From UBA7236 sp031372705 (GTDB lineage Bacteria; Bacteroidota; Bacteroidia; Chitinophagales; BACL12): DNA of 20,385 nt. Below are positions 13,768 through 20,385 of the stretch, piece after piece (position 1 is the first letter of the stretch; each line of letters begins with the position of its first letter). The position numbers and the translations under genes are program-made. The DNA lies in contig JANMLV010000130.1 of assembly GCA_031372705.1 (NCBI GenBank), positions 1-20,385 on the forward strand, in the 5' to 3' direction. Below the pieces are notes generated by a model. That model was not told where the DNA came from. It searched no databases and saw nothing but the letters and a program-made list of their open reading frames with translations.

Positions 13768-14315
13768 AATTTGAATTTTAACTTTTTATTAATTAATTAA
13801 ATGATTGATAAAATGAAACTGAAACTAGGGAATAAAGTTTGTGTCTTTTTCAGTTTTATTATTTCAATAAAGGTAGGGTTGTACGCTAGGGATTATGTTA
13901 TAAGATTATTTATTTATGTTATATAATTACCATGTATTTTGGTGTTGCATCGTAATTTGAATAATGCATTTAAGCTCAACGTTAAAAGTGGTTAACACAT
14001 TGCATTTCATTGGGACAAAAACTATAATGTATTGAATATCAATGATATGTGTTACGTAAAGGTGGAAAAGCAATGTAATTATTTCATACTGATTTACTTC
14101 AGGATGTTACAAATTCTGCATTTTTATTGCCATTAAAAATTAATTTGATAATTGTTTAAAGCCATTTTTAATTCGTAGCTTAGTATTATTATACATCAAT
14201 TTATTTATTTGTATTTACAATTTTCATCCTCTATATTATTTAACGGCAAGTAATTTGACAAAATAGATTTGTTGCTTTTCAAGCCTCCTAAATTTTTAAA
14301 ATTTAATTTATTATT
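13768..14315. other. Divergent intergenic region
   Basis: This very AT-rich stretch of about 550 bases separates the YtxH operon (minus) from the beta-barrel gene (plus). I see no coding sequence, tRNA or strong hairpin. It contains the palindromic TTAATTAATTAA near 13790 and a -7 box for the plus-strand gene at 14264-14271. A TACCTTTA near-match on the minus strand (complement of about 13868-13875) may serve the YtxH operon. Confidence 0.45.
14264..14271 (+). promoter_or_regulatory. Candidate -7 box TAGATTTG of the beta-barrel gene
   Basis: This is a full match to TANNTTTG, 44 bases before the ATG at 14316. The nearest TTG (14255-14257) is too close to be a standard -33 element. Confidence 0.5.
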
Positions 14316-14945
14316 ATGCAAAAAACGCTCTTTTTATCACTTCTTTTTATCATCCAACCCATGTTACAATTAAAATCGCAAGGTATAACAGATAATATTA
14401 CCGTAGGCCGCGCATTTAGTTTCGGGCATGCATTTATTACAAACAATACTGCTGATCAGCAATTTTTATTTAGTTTAACGGGTGGCTTGTCGTTCACTTA
14501 TTCAGACAATGAGCATTATGGTTTCGGAGCTGATATTGTAATAGCAAATGAAGGTGGAAAAACTACAGTTAACAATGCAACTGAAGCAGTGGAGAATAAA
14601 GTCAAATTAACCTATGTCCGGTTGCCAATTAAATATATTTGGTTTCTTGGCACTTATGGGAAGCCAATTCGACCAAAAGTATTTGTGGGACCTTCATTCG
14701 CATATTTAACAGCTGCTGAAACAAATGGCGATGGTTCATTCCGTGATTTCAATAAATTCGATGCCGGAATTCATGTTGGTGTAGGCGCTAATAAAATTAT
14801 TTGCAGCCGTATTTGGTTGAATACAGATATTACCTATACACAAGGATTTTTAGATGTTACCAAAAACACGGTCAATAGCGATGTAAATTTAAACGGCAGT
14901 GTAAGGTTAAATATCAGCTTGTTAATGGGCCTAAATCGCGATTAA
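14316..14945 (+). CDS. Outer membrane beta-barrel protein (PorT/OmpW-like)
   Basis: The 209-residue protein has a signal peptide (about 1-21, hydrophobic, ending LKSQ) and then alternating strands rich in Gly and aromatics, such as FSLTGGLSFTYSD, YGFGADIVI, VKLTYVRLPIKYIW, FVGPSFAYL, AGIHVGVGANK and WLNTDITYTQG. The LPIKY...G...G-S pattern is typical of the small Bacteroidota outer membrane beta-barrel (OMP_b-brl / PorT-like) family, with roughly eight strands. Specific function unknown. The next gene (DUF1328) follows 34 bases after the stop and may be co-transcribed. Confidence 0.85.
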   Translation: MQKTLFLSLLFIIQPMLQLKSQGITDNITVGRAFSFGHAFITNNTADQQFLFSLTGGLSFTYSDNEHYGFGADIVIANEGGKTTVNNATEAVENKVKLTYVRLPIKYIWFLGTYGKPIRPKVFVGPSFAYLTAAETNGDGSFRDFNKFDAGIHVGVGANKIICSRIWLNTDITYTQGFLDVTKNTVNSDVNLNGSVRLNISLLMGLNRD

Positions 14946-14979
14946 GCATATTTCATTTATTTAAATTAAAATTAATATT

Positions 14980-15150
14980 ATGTTACGTTACGCAGTTATC
15001 TTTTTTATAATAGCAATTGTTGCCGGAGTTTTTGGTTTTGGTGGTATTGCAAGCGGTGCTACTTCAATAGCCAGGGTTTTATTTTTCATATTCATAGTGC
15101 TATTCTTGCTAAGTTTTATTAGATATTCATTCGGGAATAAATCGCGATAA
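14980..15150 (+). CDS. DUF1328 small membrane protein
   Basis: This short gene encodes 56 residues: MLRYAVIFFIIAIVAGVFGF, then GGIASGATSIARVLFFIF, then IVLFLLSFIRYSFGNKSR. This is the DUF1328 (YtjA-like) family pattern, with N-terminal LRYA, the central GFGGIA.GA..IA.ILFFIF core and a short basic end. It has two transmembrane segments (about 4-20 and 31-47). Such proteins are common in many bacteria and sometimes stress-induced, but unassigned. The ATG at 14980 follows an AT-rich leader without Shine-Dalgarno. Confidence 0.9.
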   Translation: MLRYAVIFFIIAIVAGVFGFGGIASGATSIARVLFFIFIVLFLLSFIRYSFGNKSR

Positions 15151-15561
15151 AGTACCTATTTAATTCGCAAATGTTTATTATTATTATTGTGAGTACAAAA
15201 AGGCTTTCCTTGCCGATTTCCTTACAGTAATTGCTTTATATATACATACAGTAACTCCCGTTTTTATTTGCACTAGTTGCTCGAATTTCAAGCAGCACAT
15301 GATTTGTTGTGCTGATTCTACCGGTATTGTGGGAAATTGGCATTGTTAAATTCTTGTTATAAGCCGGTTTCACTTTTTATTTTTGGGCATCTTTTCTATA
15401 TTTGCACCTATAATATTTCAGGCATATGATTTTATCGGCTTAAGCTTTCGCCTTACCTCAGTTGGTTAGCTTTTTTATCCTATTACCTATCTGTTCTCCA
15501 TCAGGTGAAAATGTTGGACAGTGCGCATTCAACTAATTTTATTATTTGTTAATTTATTTAT
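15151..15561. other. Intergenic region with MATE promoter and long leader
   Basis: No gene is visible. A full TANNTTTG match (TATATTTG, 15397-15404) would start a transcript near 15411, leaving an untranslated leader of about 150 bases before the MATE gene. The leader contains partly complementary segments (AAGCT near 15443, AGCTT near 15468), but I cannot assign a riboswitch class. Confidence 0.4.
15397..15404 (+). promoter_or_regulatory. Candidate -7 box TATATTTG of the MATE gene
   Basis: Full match to TANNTTTG, followed by GCACC as in the TACCTTTGCACC box upstream of cysC. A TTG at the standard spacing is absent (TTTTT is there instead). Confidence 0.5.
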
Positions 15562-16956
15562 ATGTCCGGAATTCGTGCATTTTTCAATTTATTAAGAAAG
15601 GCCTTAAAAGGCGAAAATATTGATACTACCACCGGTAAAATCAATACAGTTATATTTTTATTAGCGGTTCCCATGATTTTTGAAATGGGAATGGAAAGCA
15701 TTTTTGCATTAGTAGATATCATTTTTGTAAGCAGAATAAGCGTTGAAGCAGTAGCTGTTGTTGGATTAACCGAGAGCACGCTCACTATTATTTATTCATT
15801 AGGATTTGGATTAAGTATGGGTGCTACAGCAATTGTTTCGCGGCGCATTGGCGAAAAGGATGTAAAAGGTGCAGCAGAGGCTGGTATGCAAGCTATTTAT
15901 TTGGGTTTAGGTTTGGCCACTATAATTTCTTTTATCGGAATGTTTTTTTCGAAAGATATTTTGATTTTAATGGGCGCAAGCGATAGCATGATTGAAATAG
16001 GGTTAGGTTATATTCAATGGATGTTGATTGGCAATTTTTCGATTATGTTTTTGTTTTTAATCAATGGTATTTTTCGAGGCGCAGGTGATCCTGCCATTGC
16101 CATGAAGAGTTTAATATTGGCTAACGGAATTAATATTGTGCTGGATCCACTGTTTATTTTCGGAATTTGGATTTTTCCTGAACTTGGAGTTAAAGGTGCT
16201 GCAGTTGCTACAACTATTGGACGTTCGGTAGGCGTATTATATCAATTGTATTATTTAGTAAACGGCAAATCGTTAATTGTTTTAAAAGGCAAAATTTGGC
16301 AAATTAAAACTAAGATTATAAAGCAAATTATGCTATTGGCTGCCGGTACTGCAGGACAATTTATGATAGCCTCAGCAAGCTGGATTTTTTTAATGAGTAT
16401 TATGTCGCAGTTTGGCGAACATGTTTTAGCCGGCTACACAACTGCAATCAGGATAGTTGTGTTTACTATTTTGCCGGCATGGGGAATTTCGAATGCAGCT
16501 GCTACATTAGTGGGTCAAAACCTAGGCGCTAAATTGCCTGAGCGCGCCGAAAAAGCAGTTTGGCGAACAGGTTATTTTAATATGGTATTTATGGGGATAG
16601 TCATGATTTTATTCCTGGTAATTCCCGAGCAATTAATTAATATCATAACACATGATGCTGCAGTTGTAAAAGAAGGCGTTTTATGTTTAAGGATTTTATG
16701 TTTAGGATATATTGCTTATGGTTATGAAATGGTTTTAGCTAATGCAATTAATGGAGCAGGTGATACTAAAACGCCAACAATTATTAATTTCTTTGGCTTT
16801 TGGATTTTGCAAATTCCGTTGGCATATTTTCTTTCTACAACGTTGGGTTTAAATTCTACCGGTGTTTACATGGCGGTGCCAATTTCGGAAGCTTGTATGG
16901 CAATTGCGTTTGTAATAATATTTAAGCGTGGGAAGTGGAAAACACAAGTGGTTTAA
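15562..16956 (+). CDS. MATE-family efflux transporter
   Basis: The 464-residue integral membrane protein fits the multidrug and toxic compound extrusion family, which exports cationic compounds or drugs with Na+ or H+ antiport. It has about 12 hydrophobic segments in two similar halves. The first half begins at about residue 27 with INTVIFLLAVPMIFEM and VDIIFVSRI, then GFGLSMGATAIVSRRIGEKD (75-94) and NGIFRGAGDPAIAMK. The second repeats the pattern with GISNAAATLVGQNLGAKLPERAEKAVW and INGAGDTKTPT. Length is normal. A charged N-terminal extension of about 25 residues precedes the first helix. Substrate cannot be read from sequence. No obvious terminator follows. Confidence 0.94.
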   Translation: MSGIRAFFNLLRKALKGENIDTTTGKINTVIFLLAVPMIFEMGMESIFALVDIIFVSRISVEAVAVVGLTESTLTIIYSLGFGLSMGATAIVSRRIGEKDVKGAAEAGMQAIYLGLGLATIISFIGMFFSKDILILMGASDSMIEIGLGYIQWMLIGNFSIMFLFLINGIFRGAGDPAIAMKSLILANGINIVLDPLFIFGIWIFPELGVKGAAVATTIGRSVGVLYQLYYLVNGKSLIVLKGKIWQIKTKIIKQIMLLAAGTAGQFMIASASWIFLMSIMSQFGEHVLAGYTTAIRIVVFTILPAWGISNAAATLVGQNLGAKLPERAEKAVWRTGYFNMVFMGIVMILFLVIPEQLINIITHDAAVVKEGVLCLRILCLGYIAYGYEMVLANAINGAGDTKTPTIINFFGFWILQIPLAYFLSTTLGLNSTGVYMAVPISEACMAIAFVIIFKRGKWKTQVV

Positions 16957-17045
16957 GGGATGCATGCTCAATGCTTTTGCATTTGAACGTTCAATAACAG
17001 CATGACACGCTTGTGGATTTGGTTTGGCAGGCAGTAATTATGAGT

Positions 17046-17107
17046 TAGCCGGGATTGCAGTGGAAAGCCTCTCAGCGTAAGCGGAGAGCTTGTAACGTAA
17101 AGCCCGC
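17046..17107. repeat. REP-like intergenic palindromic element
   Basis: AGCCGGG at the left and CCCGCT at the right flank a central hairpin, CTCTC-A-GC/GC-G-GAGAG (17069-17088). The flanking arms GATTGCAGTGGAAAGCC and GCTTGTAACGTAAAGCC resemble each other in part. Elements of this look (GGAAAGCC ... GAG ... AAAGCCCG) seem familiar from Bacteroidota intergenic regions. That is from memory, not checked. Confidence 0.45.
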
Positions 17108-17289
17108 TGATAAGTATCATAGATTTTCTGTTTTTGCTGCTCCCATTCAAGCAAACTTGCCTTATTGTGGATTTGCAAAGCAAAGTATTGTGCCTTATTG
17201 CTCCTATTTGAACTTTTTACAATTGTTTGAACTAATAAGCGACTAGTTGGCTTTTTACTTTTTTCCTTAAAATCTTCACCTCAAATCCT

Positions 17290-17297
17290 TACCTTTG
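17290..17297 (+). promoter_or_regulatory. Candidate -7 box TACCTTTG of the cys operon
   Basis: Full match to TANNTTTG, 28 bases before the cysC ATG. Predicted start near 17303 gives a leader of about 20 bases, too short for an S-box riboswitch. No TTG lies 19 bases upstream. Confidence 0.6.
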
Positions 17298-17325
17298 CAC
17301 CGCTTTTAAGGCGAAATTACATACT

Positions 17326-17934
17326 ATGAGCCCTGTTCAAGATAATATCCATCCAATTTTTGACCGTATCCTTCAGCGAGGGGATAAGGAAACGTTGCTT
17401 AAACAACGCTCGAAAGTGATATGGCTAACGGGTTTGAGCGGTTCCGGAAAAAGTACGATTGCAGAGGCTGTGGAGAAGGAATTACACCAAAAAGGGTATC
17501 TCACGATGCTGCTTGATGGCGATAATATTCGCAGTGGAATCAACAATAACCTCACGTTTAGTGATGCAGATCGCATCGAAAACATCCGCCGAATAGCCGA
17601 GGTAAGTAAATTATTTCTTAACTGTGGAATAATTACACTGAACAGCTTTGTGAGTCCGACCAACGAAATTCGCGCTTTGGCAAAGCAAATTATTGGTGAA
17701 AACGATTTTGTGGAGATTTATGTAAATGCTCCGCTGGAAGTTTGTGAAGCTAGAGATGTAAAGGGCTTGTATGCCAAGGCTAGAGCGGGTTTGATACCTG
17801 ATTTTACCGGAATTACGTCTCCATTTGAGGCACCTGAGCATCCTGCACTGGAAATTAGGACCGATAAGATGGAAATTAGTGAGAGCGTGCAACGTTTGGT
17901 CGATTTTATCATACCTATCATTCAACAATCATAA
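17326..17934 (+). CDS. cysC: Adenylyl-sulfate (APS) kinase
   Basis: The 202-residue protein phosphorylates adenosine 5'-phosphosulfate (APS) with ATP to give PAPS, the second step of sulfate activation in the cytoplasm. Walker A is GLSGSGKST (36-44). The APS-binding DGDNIRSG (64-71) and DADRIENIRRIAEV (80-93) motifs are present, as is the SFVSP motif with the conserved serine (Ser110). The GLYAKARAG and FEAPEHP stretches towards the C-terminus are typical. Length matches stand-alone CysC (about 200). The first gene of the cys operon, it ends ten bases before cysD. Confidence 0.96.
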   Translation: MSPVQDNIHPIFDRILQRGDKETLLKQRSKVIWLTGLSGSGKSTIAEAVEKELHQKGYLTMLLDGDNIRSGINNNLTFSDADRIENIRRIAEVSKLFLNCGIITLNSFVSPTNEIRALAKQIIGENDFVEIYVNAPLEVCEARDVKGLYAKARAGLIPDFTGITSPFEAPEHPALEIRTDKMEISESVQRLVDFIIPIIQQS

Positions 17935-17944
17935 TATATTTATC

Positions 17945-18850
17945 ATGAGTTATAGTTTAACACATTTAAGAGAGCTGGAAGCCGAAAGTATCTACGTGAT
18001 GCGTGAAGTAGCAGCGCAGTTCCAAAAGCCTGCATTGTTGTTTTCAGGTGGAAAAGACTCTATCGTAATGGTTTATCTTGCAAGAAAAGCTTTTTGGCCT
18101 TCTAAAATTCCATTCCCATTGGTGCATATCGATACAGGTCACAACTTTGAAGAAACAATGGTTTACCGCGATTGGTTAGTTAAAGAAATGGGTGCCAACC
18201 TTATAGTTGGTAGTGTGGAAGATTCCATTTCAAAAGGCACTGCCGTTGAGGAAAAAGGTTTAAATGCCAGTCGTAATGCATTGCAAACAGTTACATTACT
18301 CGAAACCCTCGAAAAAGAAAAATTCGATGCGGCAATGGGTGGTGCGCGTCGCGATGAAGAAAAGGCTCGTGCTAAAGAACGTTTCTTCTCACACAGAGAT
18401 GAATTTGGTCAGTGGGACCCGAAAAATCAGCGTCCTGAATTATGGAACCTGTTTAACGGGAAAAAACATATGGGTGAACACTTCCGTATTTTCCCTATTT
18501 CTAACTGGACAGAAATGGATGTTTGGCAATATATTTATCAGGAAAATATTCCTTTACCTAAATTATATTTTGCGCATCAACGTGAAGTTATTGAGCGCGA
18601 TGGCGCATTAATTTCTACACATCCTGAATGGGTTAAGGTACGTGCAAACGAAACACCTAAAACAATGCAAGTGCGTTTTAGAACTTGCGGCGATTTACCT
18701 ATTACCGGTGCTGTTGAAAGCGATGCAGATACTGTAGAAAAAATCATCTACGAAGTGGCTACCACACGTGTAACAGAACGCGGCAGTCGTGCTGATGACA
18801 AGCGTAGTGAAACAGCAATGGAAGACAGAAAAAAAGCAGGTTATTTCTAA
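17945..18850 (+). CDS. cysD: Sulfate adenylyltransferase subunit 2 (CysD)
   Basis: The 301-residue protein is the catalytic subunit of ATP sulfurylase, making APS and pyrophosphate from sulfate and ATP, driven by GTP hydrolysis in CysN. It belongs to the PP-loop ATP pyrophosphatase superfamily, with FSGGKDS (33-39). Other family stretches are HIDTGHNFEETM, GGARRDEEKARAKER and LPITGAVES. I place the start at ATG 17945 and not at an in-frame ATG at 17825: the shorter form begins with MSYSLTHLRELEAESI, equals the family length (E. coli CysD 302 residues), and avoids a 110-base overlap with cysC. Confidence 0.97.
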   Translation: MSYSLTHLRELEAESIYVMREVAAQFQKPALLFSGGKDSIVMVYLARKAFWPSKIPFPLVHIDTGHNFEETMVYRDWLVKEMGANLIVGSVEDSISKGTAVEEKGLNASRNALQTVTLLETLEKEKFDAAMGGARRDEEKARAKERFFSHRDEFGQWDPKNQRPELWNLFNGKKHMGEHFRIFPISNWTEMDVWQYIYQENIPLPKLYFAHQREVIERDGALISTHPEWVKVRANETPKTMQVRFRTCGDLPITGAVESDADTVEKIIYEVATTRVTERGSRADDKRSETAMEDRKKAGYF

Positions 18851-18921
18851 ATAATTGTTGATAGCATTTTTAGTATAACAACGAATAAAAAAATATTAAT
18901 TAAATACTTTATCCAAATATA

Positions 18922-20220
18922 ATGGACCACTTAGTTCAAGACGGAAAATTCGATCACCATGGTTATTTAAACATGGAATTATTGCGCTTTACCACAGCGG
19001 GAAGTGTTGATGACGGTAAATCAACTTTAATTGGTCGTTTATTATACGATTCAAAATCTATTTTCCAAGATCAATTGGATGCAATCGAAAAATCCAGTAA
19101 ATCGAGAGGAGAAGATTATGTGAATCTTGCATTATTAACCGATGGTTTGCGCAGCGAGCGCGAGCAAGGTATTACTATTGATGTTGCCTATCGTTATTTC
19201 AGCACGCCTAAACGTAAGTTTATTATTGCTGATACGCCGGGTCATATTCAATATACCAGAAACATGGTTACCGGAGCTTCTACTGCAAACTTGGCCATCA
19301 TTTTAGTTGATGCGCGTCATGGTGTAGTTGAGCAAACTTATCGTCACTCATTCATCGCTTCATTATTGCAAATTCCACATATTGTAATTTGCGTTAATAA
19401 GATGGACCTTGTTGATTTCAGCAAAGAAAAATACGATGAAGTAGTGGAACAATTCCGTCACTTTGCATCAAAATTAGATGTGCAGGATGTTCGTTTTATT
19501 CCAATCAGCGCATTACTTGGCGACAACGTGGTTGACCGCAGTAAGAAAATGGATTGGTATGAAGGACCAACATTATTATATACACTGGAAACGGTTCACA
19601 TTGGTTCTGACCATAACTTAATTGATACGCGTTTCCCAGTGCAGAGCGTTATTCGCCCAATGAGCAACGAATATCATGATTATCGCGGTTATGCAGGTCG
19701 CGTTGCAGGTGGTGTTTTAAAACCGGGTGATGAAGTGGTGCATTTACCAAGTGGTATCAGCACTAAAATTGCAGCAATTAATTCTATTGATGGCGATTTA
19801 GCCGAAGCCTATCCGCCACAATCGGTTAGCATTACATTAGAAGATGATGTAGATATTAGTCGCGGCGATATGTTAGTGCGTGAAAATAACATGCCTAAAA
19901 TTGGTCAAGACATCGACATTATGGTTTGTTGGATGGATGATAAAAATCCATTGCGCTTAAACGGAAAATATAGCATTCGTCATACTACTCGCGACGCCCG
20001 CTGTGTTGTAAAAGAAATTCTCTACAAAGTAGATGTTAATACATTGCACCGTATTCAAGATGTTGACAGCCTGACTTTAAATGAAATAGGCAGCGTTAAA
20101 ATCAGAACAACTGTGCCGCTGTTTTATGATGAATACCGCAGAAATCGCAACACCGGTTCCCTCATTATTATTGATGAAGGAAGCAATACCACAGTTGGTG
20201 CTGCAATGATTATTGAATAA
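18922..20220 (+). CDS. cysN: Sulfate adenylyltransferase subunit 1 (CysN), GTPase
   Basis: The 432-residue protein is the regulatory GTPase subunit of ATP sulfurylase, an EF-Tu-like translation-factor-family GTPase that pairs with CysD. G1 is GSVDDGKST (27-35), G2 GITIDVAY (83-90), G3 DTPGH (104-108) and G4 NKMD (159-162). Two beta-barrel domains follow, with GYAGRVAGGVLKPGDEVVHLPSG in the first. It lacks the fused C-terminal APS kinase domain found in CysNC proteins, consistent with the separate cysC upstream. At 432 residues it is somewhat shorter than E. coli CysN (475). It starts 71 bases after cysD, with an AT-rich spacer and no terminator. Confidence 0.97.
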   Translation: MDHLVQDGKFDHHGYLNMELLRFTTAGSVDDGKSTLIGRLLYDSKSIFQDQLDAIEKSSKSRGEDYVNLALLTDGLRSEREQGITIDVAYRYFSTPKRKFIIADTPGHIQYTRNMVTGASTANLAIILVDARHGVVEQTYRHSFIASLLQIPHIVICVNKMDLVDFSKEKYDEVVEQFRHFASKLDVQDVRFIPISALLGDNVVDRSKKMDWYEGPTLLYTLETVHIGSDHNLIDTRFPVQSVIRPMSNEYHDYRGYAGRVAGGVLKPGDEVVHLPSGISTKIAAINSIDGDLAEAYPPQSVSITLEDDVDISRGDMLVRENNMPKIGQDIDIMVCWMDDKNPLRLNGKYSIRHTTRDARCVVKEILYKVDVNTLHRIQDVDSLTLNEIGSVKIRTTVPLFYDEYRRNRNTGSLIIIDEGSNTTVGAAMIIE

Positions 20221-20246
20221 GATTTTTGGACCAAATCAATATTAAC

Positions 20247-20309
20247 CCGATAGTGAGGAGCTATCGGTAGTGTAAAATAAACTGTGTCAAAGTTGTTTTC
20301 ATATCGGGT
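20247..20309 (+). promoter_or_regulatory. Mutually exclusive hairpins downstream of cysN
   Basis: CCGATAG (20247-20253) can pair perfectly with CTATCGG (20261-20267). The overlapping ACCCGATA (20245-20252) can alternatively pair with TATCGGGT (20302-20309). The first hairpin has no T-tract, so it is not a standard terminator. The arrangement could be an attenuator, a processing structure, or chance. Confidence 0.4.
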
Positions 20310-20337
20310 AATGTCAACCGGAGCGAAGTTCTTGGGT

Positions 20338-20372
20338 AAAAATATTGGGGGCTCGAAGCCCCTAATATTTTT
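20338..20372 (+). terminator. Strong intrinsic terminator after the cys operon
   Basis: AAAAATATT-G-GGGGCT pairs with AGCCCC-T-AATATTTTT (one G-U) around a CGA loop, giving a 16-bp stem. The terminal T-run lies within the stem, and the structure is symmetric, so it may work on both strands. It lies 118 bases past the cysN stop. Confidence 0.7.
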
Positions 20373-20385
20373 GAACCATCGGTAT

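Larger units (their letters stand above)
16957..17325. other. Intergenic region between the MATE gene and cysC
   Basis: Open frames here are short and lack family features, so I call no gene. The region contains a palindromic repeat-like element (17046-17107), the short hairpin AATGC-TTTT-GCATT (16970-16983), GAACGTTC (16985-16992), and the cysC -7 box at 17290-17297. Confidence 0.45.

Noticed and set aside
16968..17246. Open frames on both strands between the MATE gene and cysC
   Set aside because: Short, no family features, and spanning a palindromic repeat-like element.
17298..17325. Sulfur-responsive S-box riboswitch before cysC
   Set aside because: The predicted leader is only about 20 bases, and no SAM-I, SAM-II or related core motif is visible.
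17825..17944. Forty-residue N-terminal extension of cysD
   Set aside because: It overlaps cysC in another frame and has no family similarity. The ATG at 17945 gives the standard CysD length.

Overview
The window looks like chromosomal DNA from a low-GC member of the phylum Bacteroidota, probably a Chitinophagales or Saprospirales-like lineage (the phylum is firm, the order is a guess). Four things support this: a C-terminal type IX secretion (T9SS) sorting domain on the large secreted protein at 1486-4329; several upstream hexamer-like motifs matching the Bacteroidota sigma factor -7 box TANNTTTG; very AT-rich start regions that mostly lack Shine-Dalgarno sequences; and several small families typical of the phylum. 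There is no integrase, transposase or phage module. The window is core genome interspersed with repeat-rich intergenic DNA.

Layout. Positions 1-728 are non-coding and repeat-rich. An IscA/SufA-type Fe-S protein (minus strand, 729-1073) with its own terminator is followed by a 947-residue secreted protein with eight MopE-like Cys/Asp repeats, two Ig-like domains and a T9SS tail (1486-4329). Next come a small membrane protein (4723-5253) and a 5'-nucleotidase split into two overlapping genes in reversed domain order (5332-7036). Then come dnaA (7116-8552) and tRNA-Ser(GCT) with tRNA-Pro(TGG), followed by tandem decayed copies of the tRNA-Pro/terminator unit, one of them interrupted by a 27-bp hairpin.

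Positions 9457-11020 (minus strand) hold a three-gene toxin-antitoxin operon, hipB-hipS-hipT-like, in which the HipA kinase is split in two. Palindromic TGTGATTT operator sites lie just upstream. Non-coding DNA follows (11021-11882), including a second copy of the repeat modules seen at 180-340. After this are a small two-helix membrane protein, a small conserved Bacteroidota protein, and a minus-strand envelope/stress-type trio (YtxH, holin-like, coiled-coil). The plus strand then has an outer membrane beta-barrel protein, a 56-residue DUF1328 membrane protein and a MATE efflux transporter.

The last region is the sulfate activation operon cysC-cysD-cysN (17326-20220). CysD and CysN form ATP sulfurylase and make APS from sulfate; CysC phosphorylates APS to PAPS. 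The sequence after cysN has competing hairpins and a strong terminator-like stem before the window ends.

The most interesting items are the split HipBST-like module with its operators, the tRNA-Pro-derived tandem pseudogene with a palindrome inserted exactly in the T-loop, the split and reordered 5'-nucleotidase, the alternating two-type repeat architecture of the MopE-like protein, and the modular intergenic repeats.
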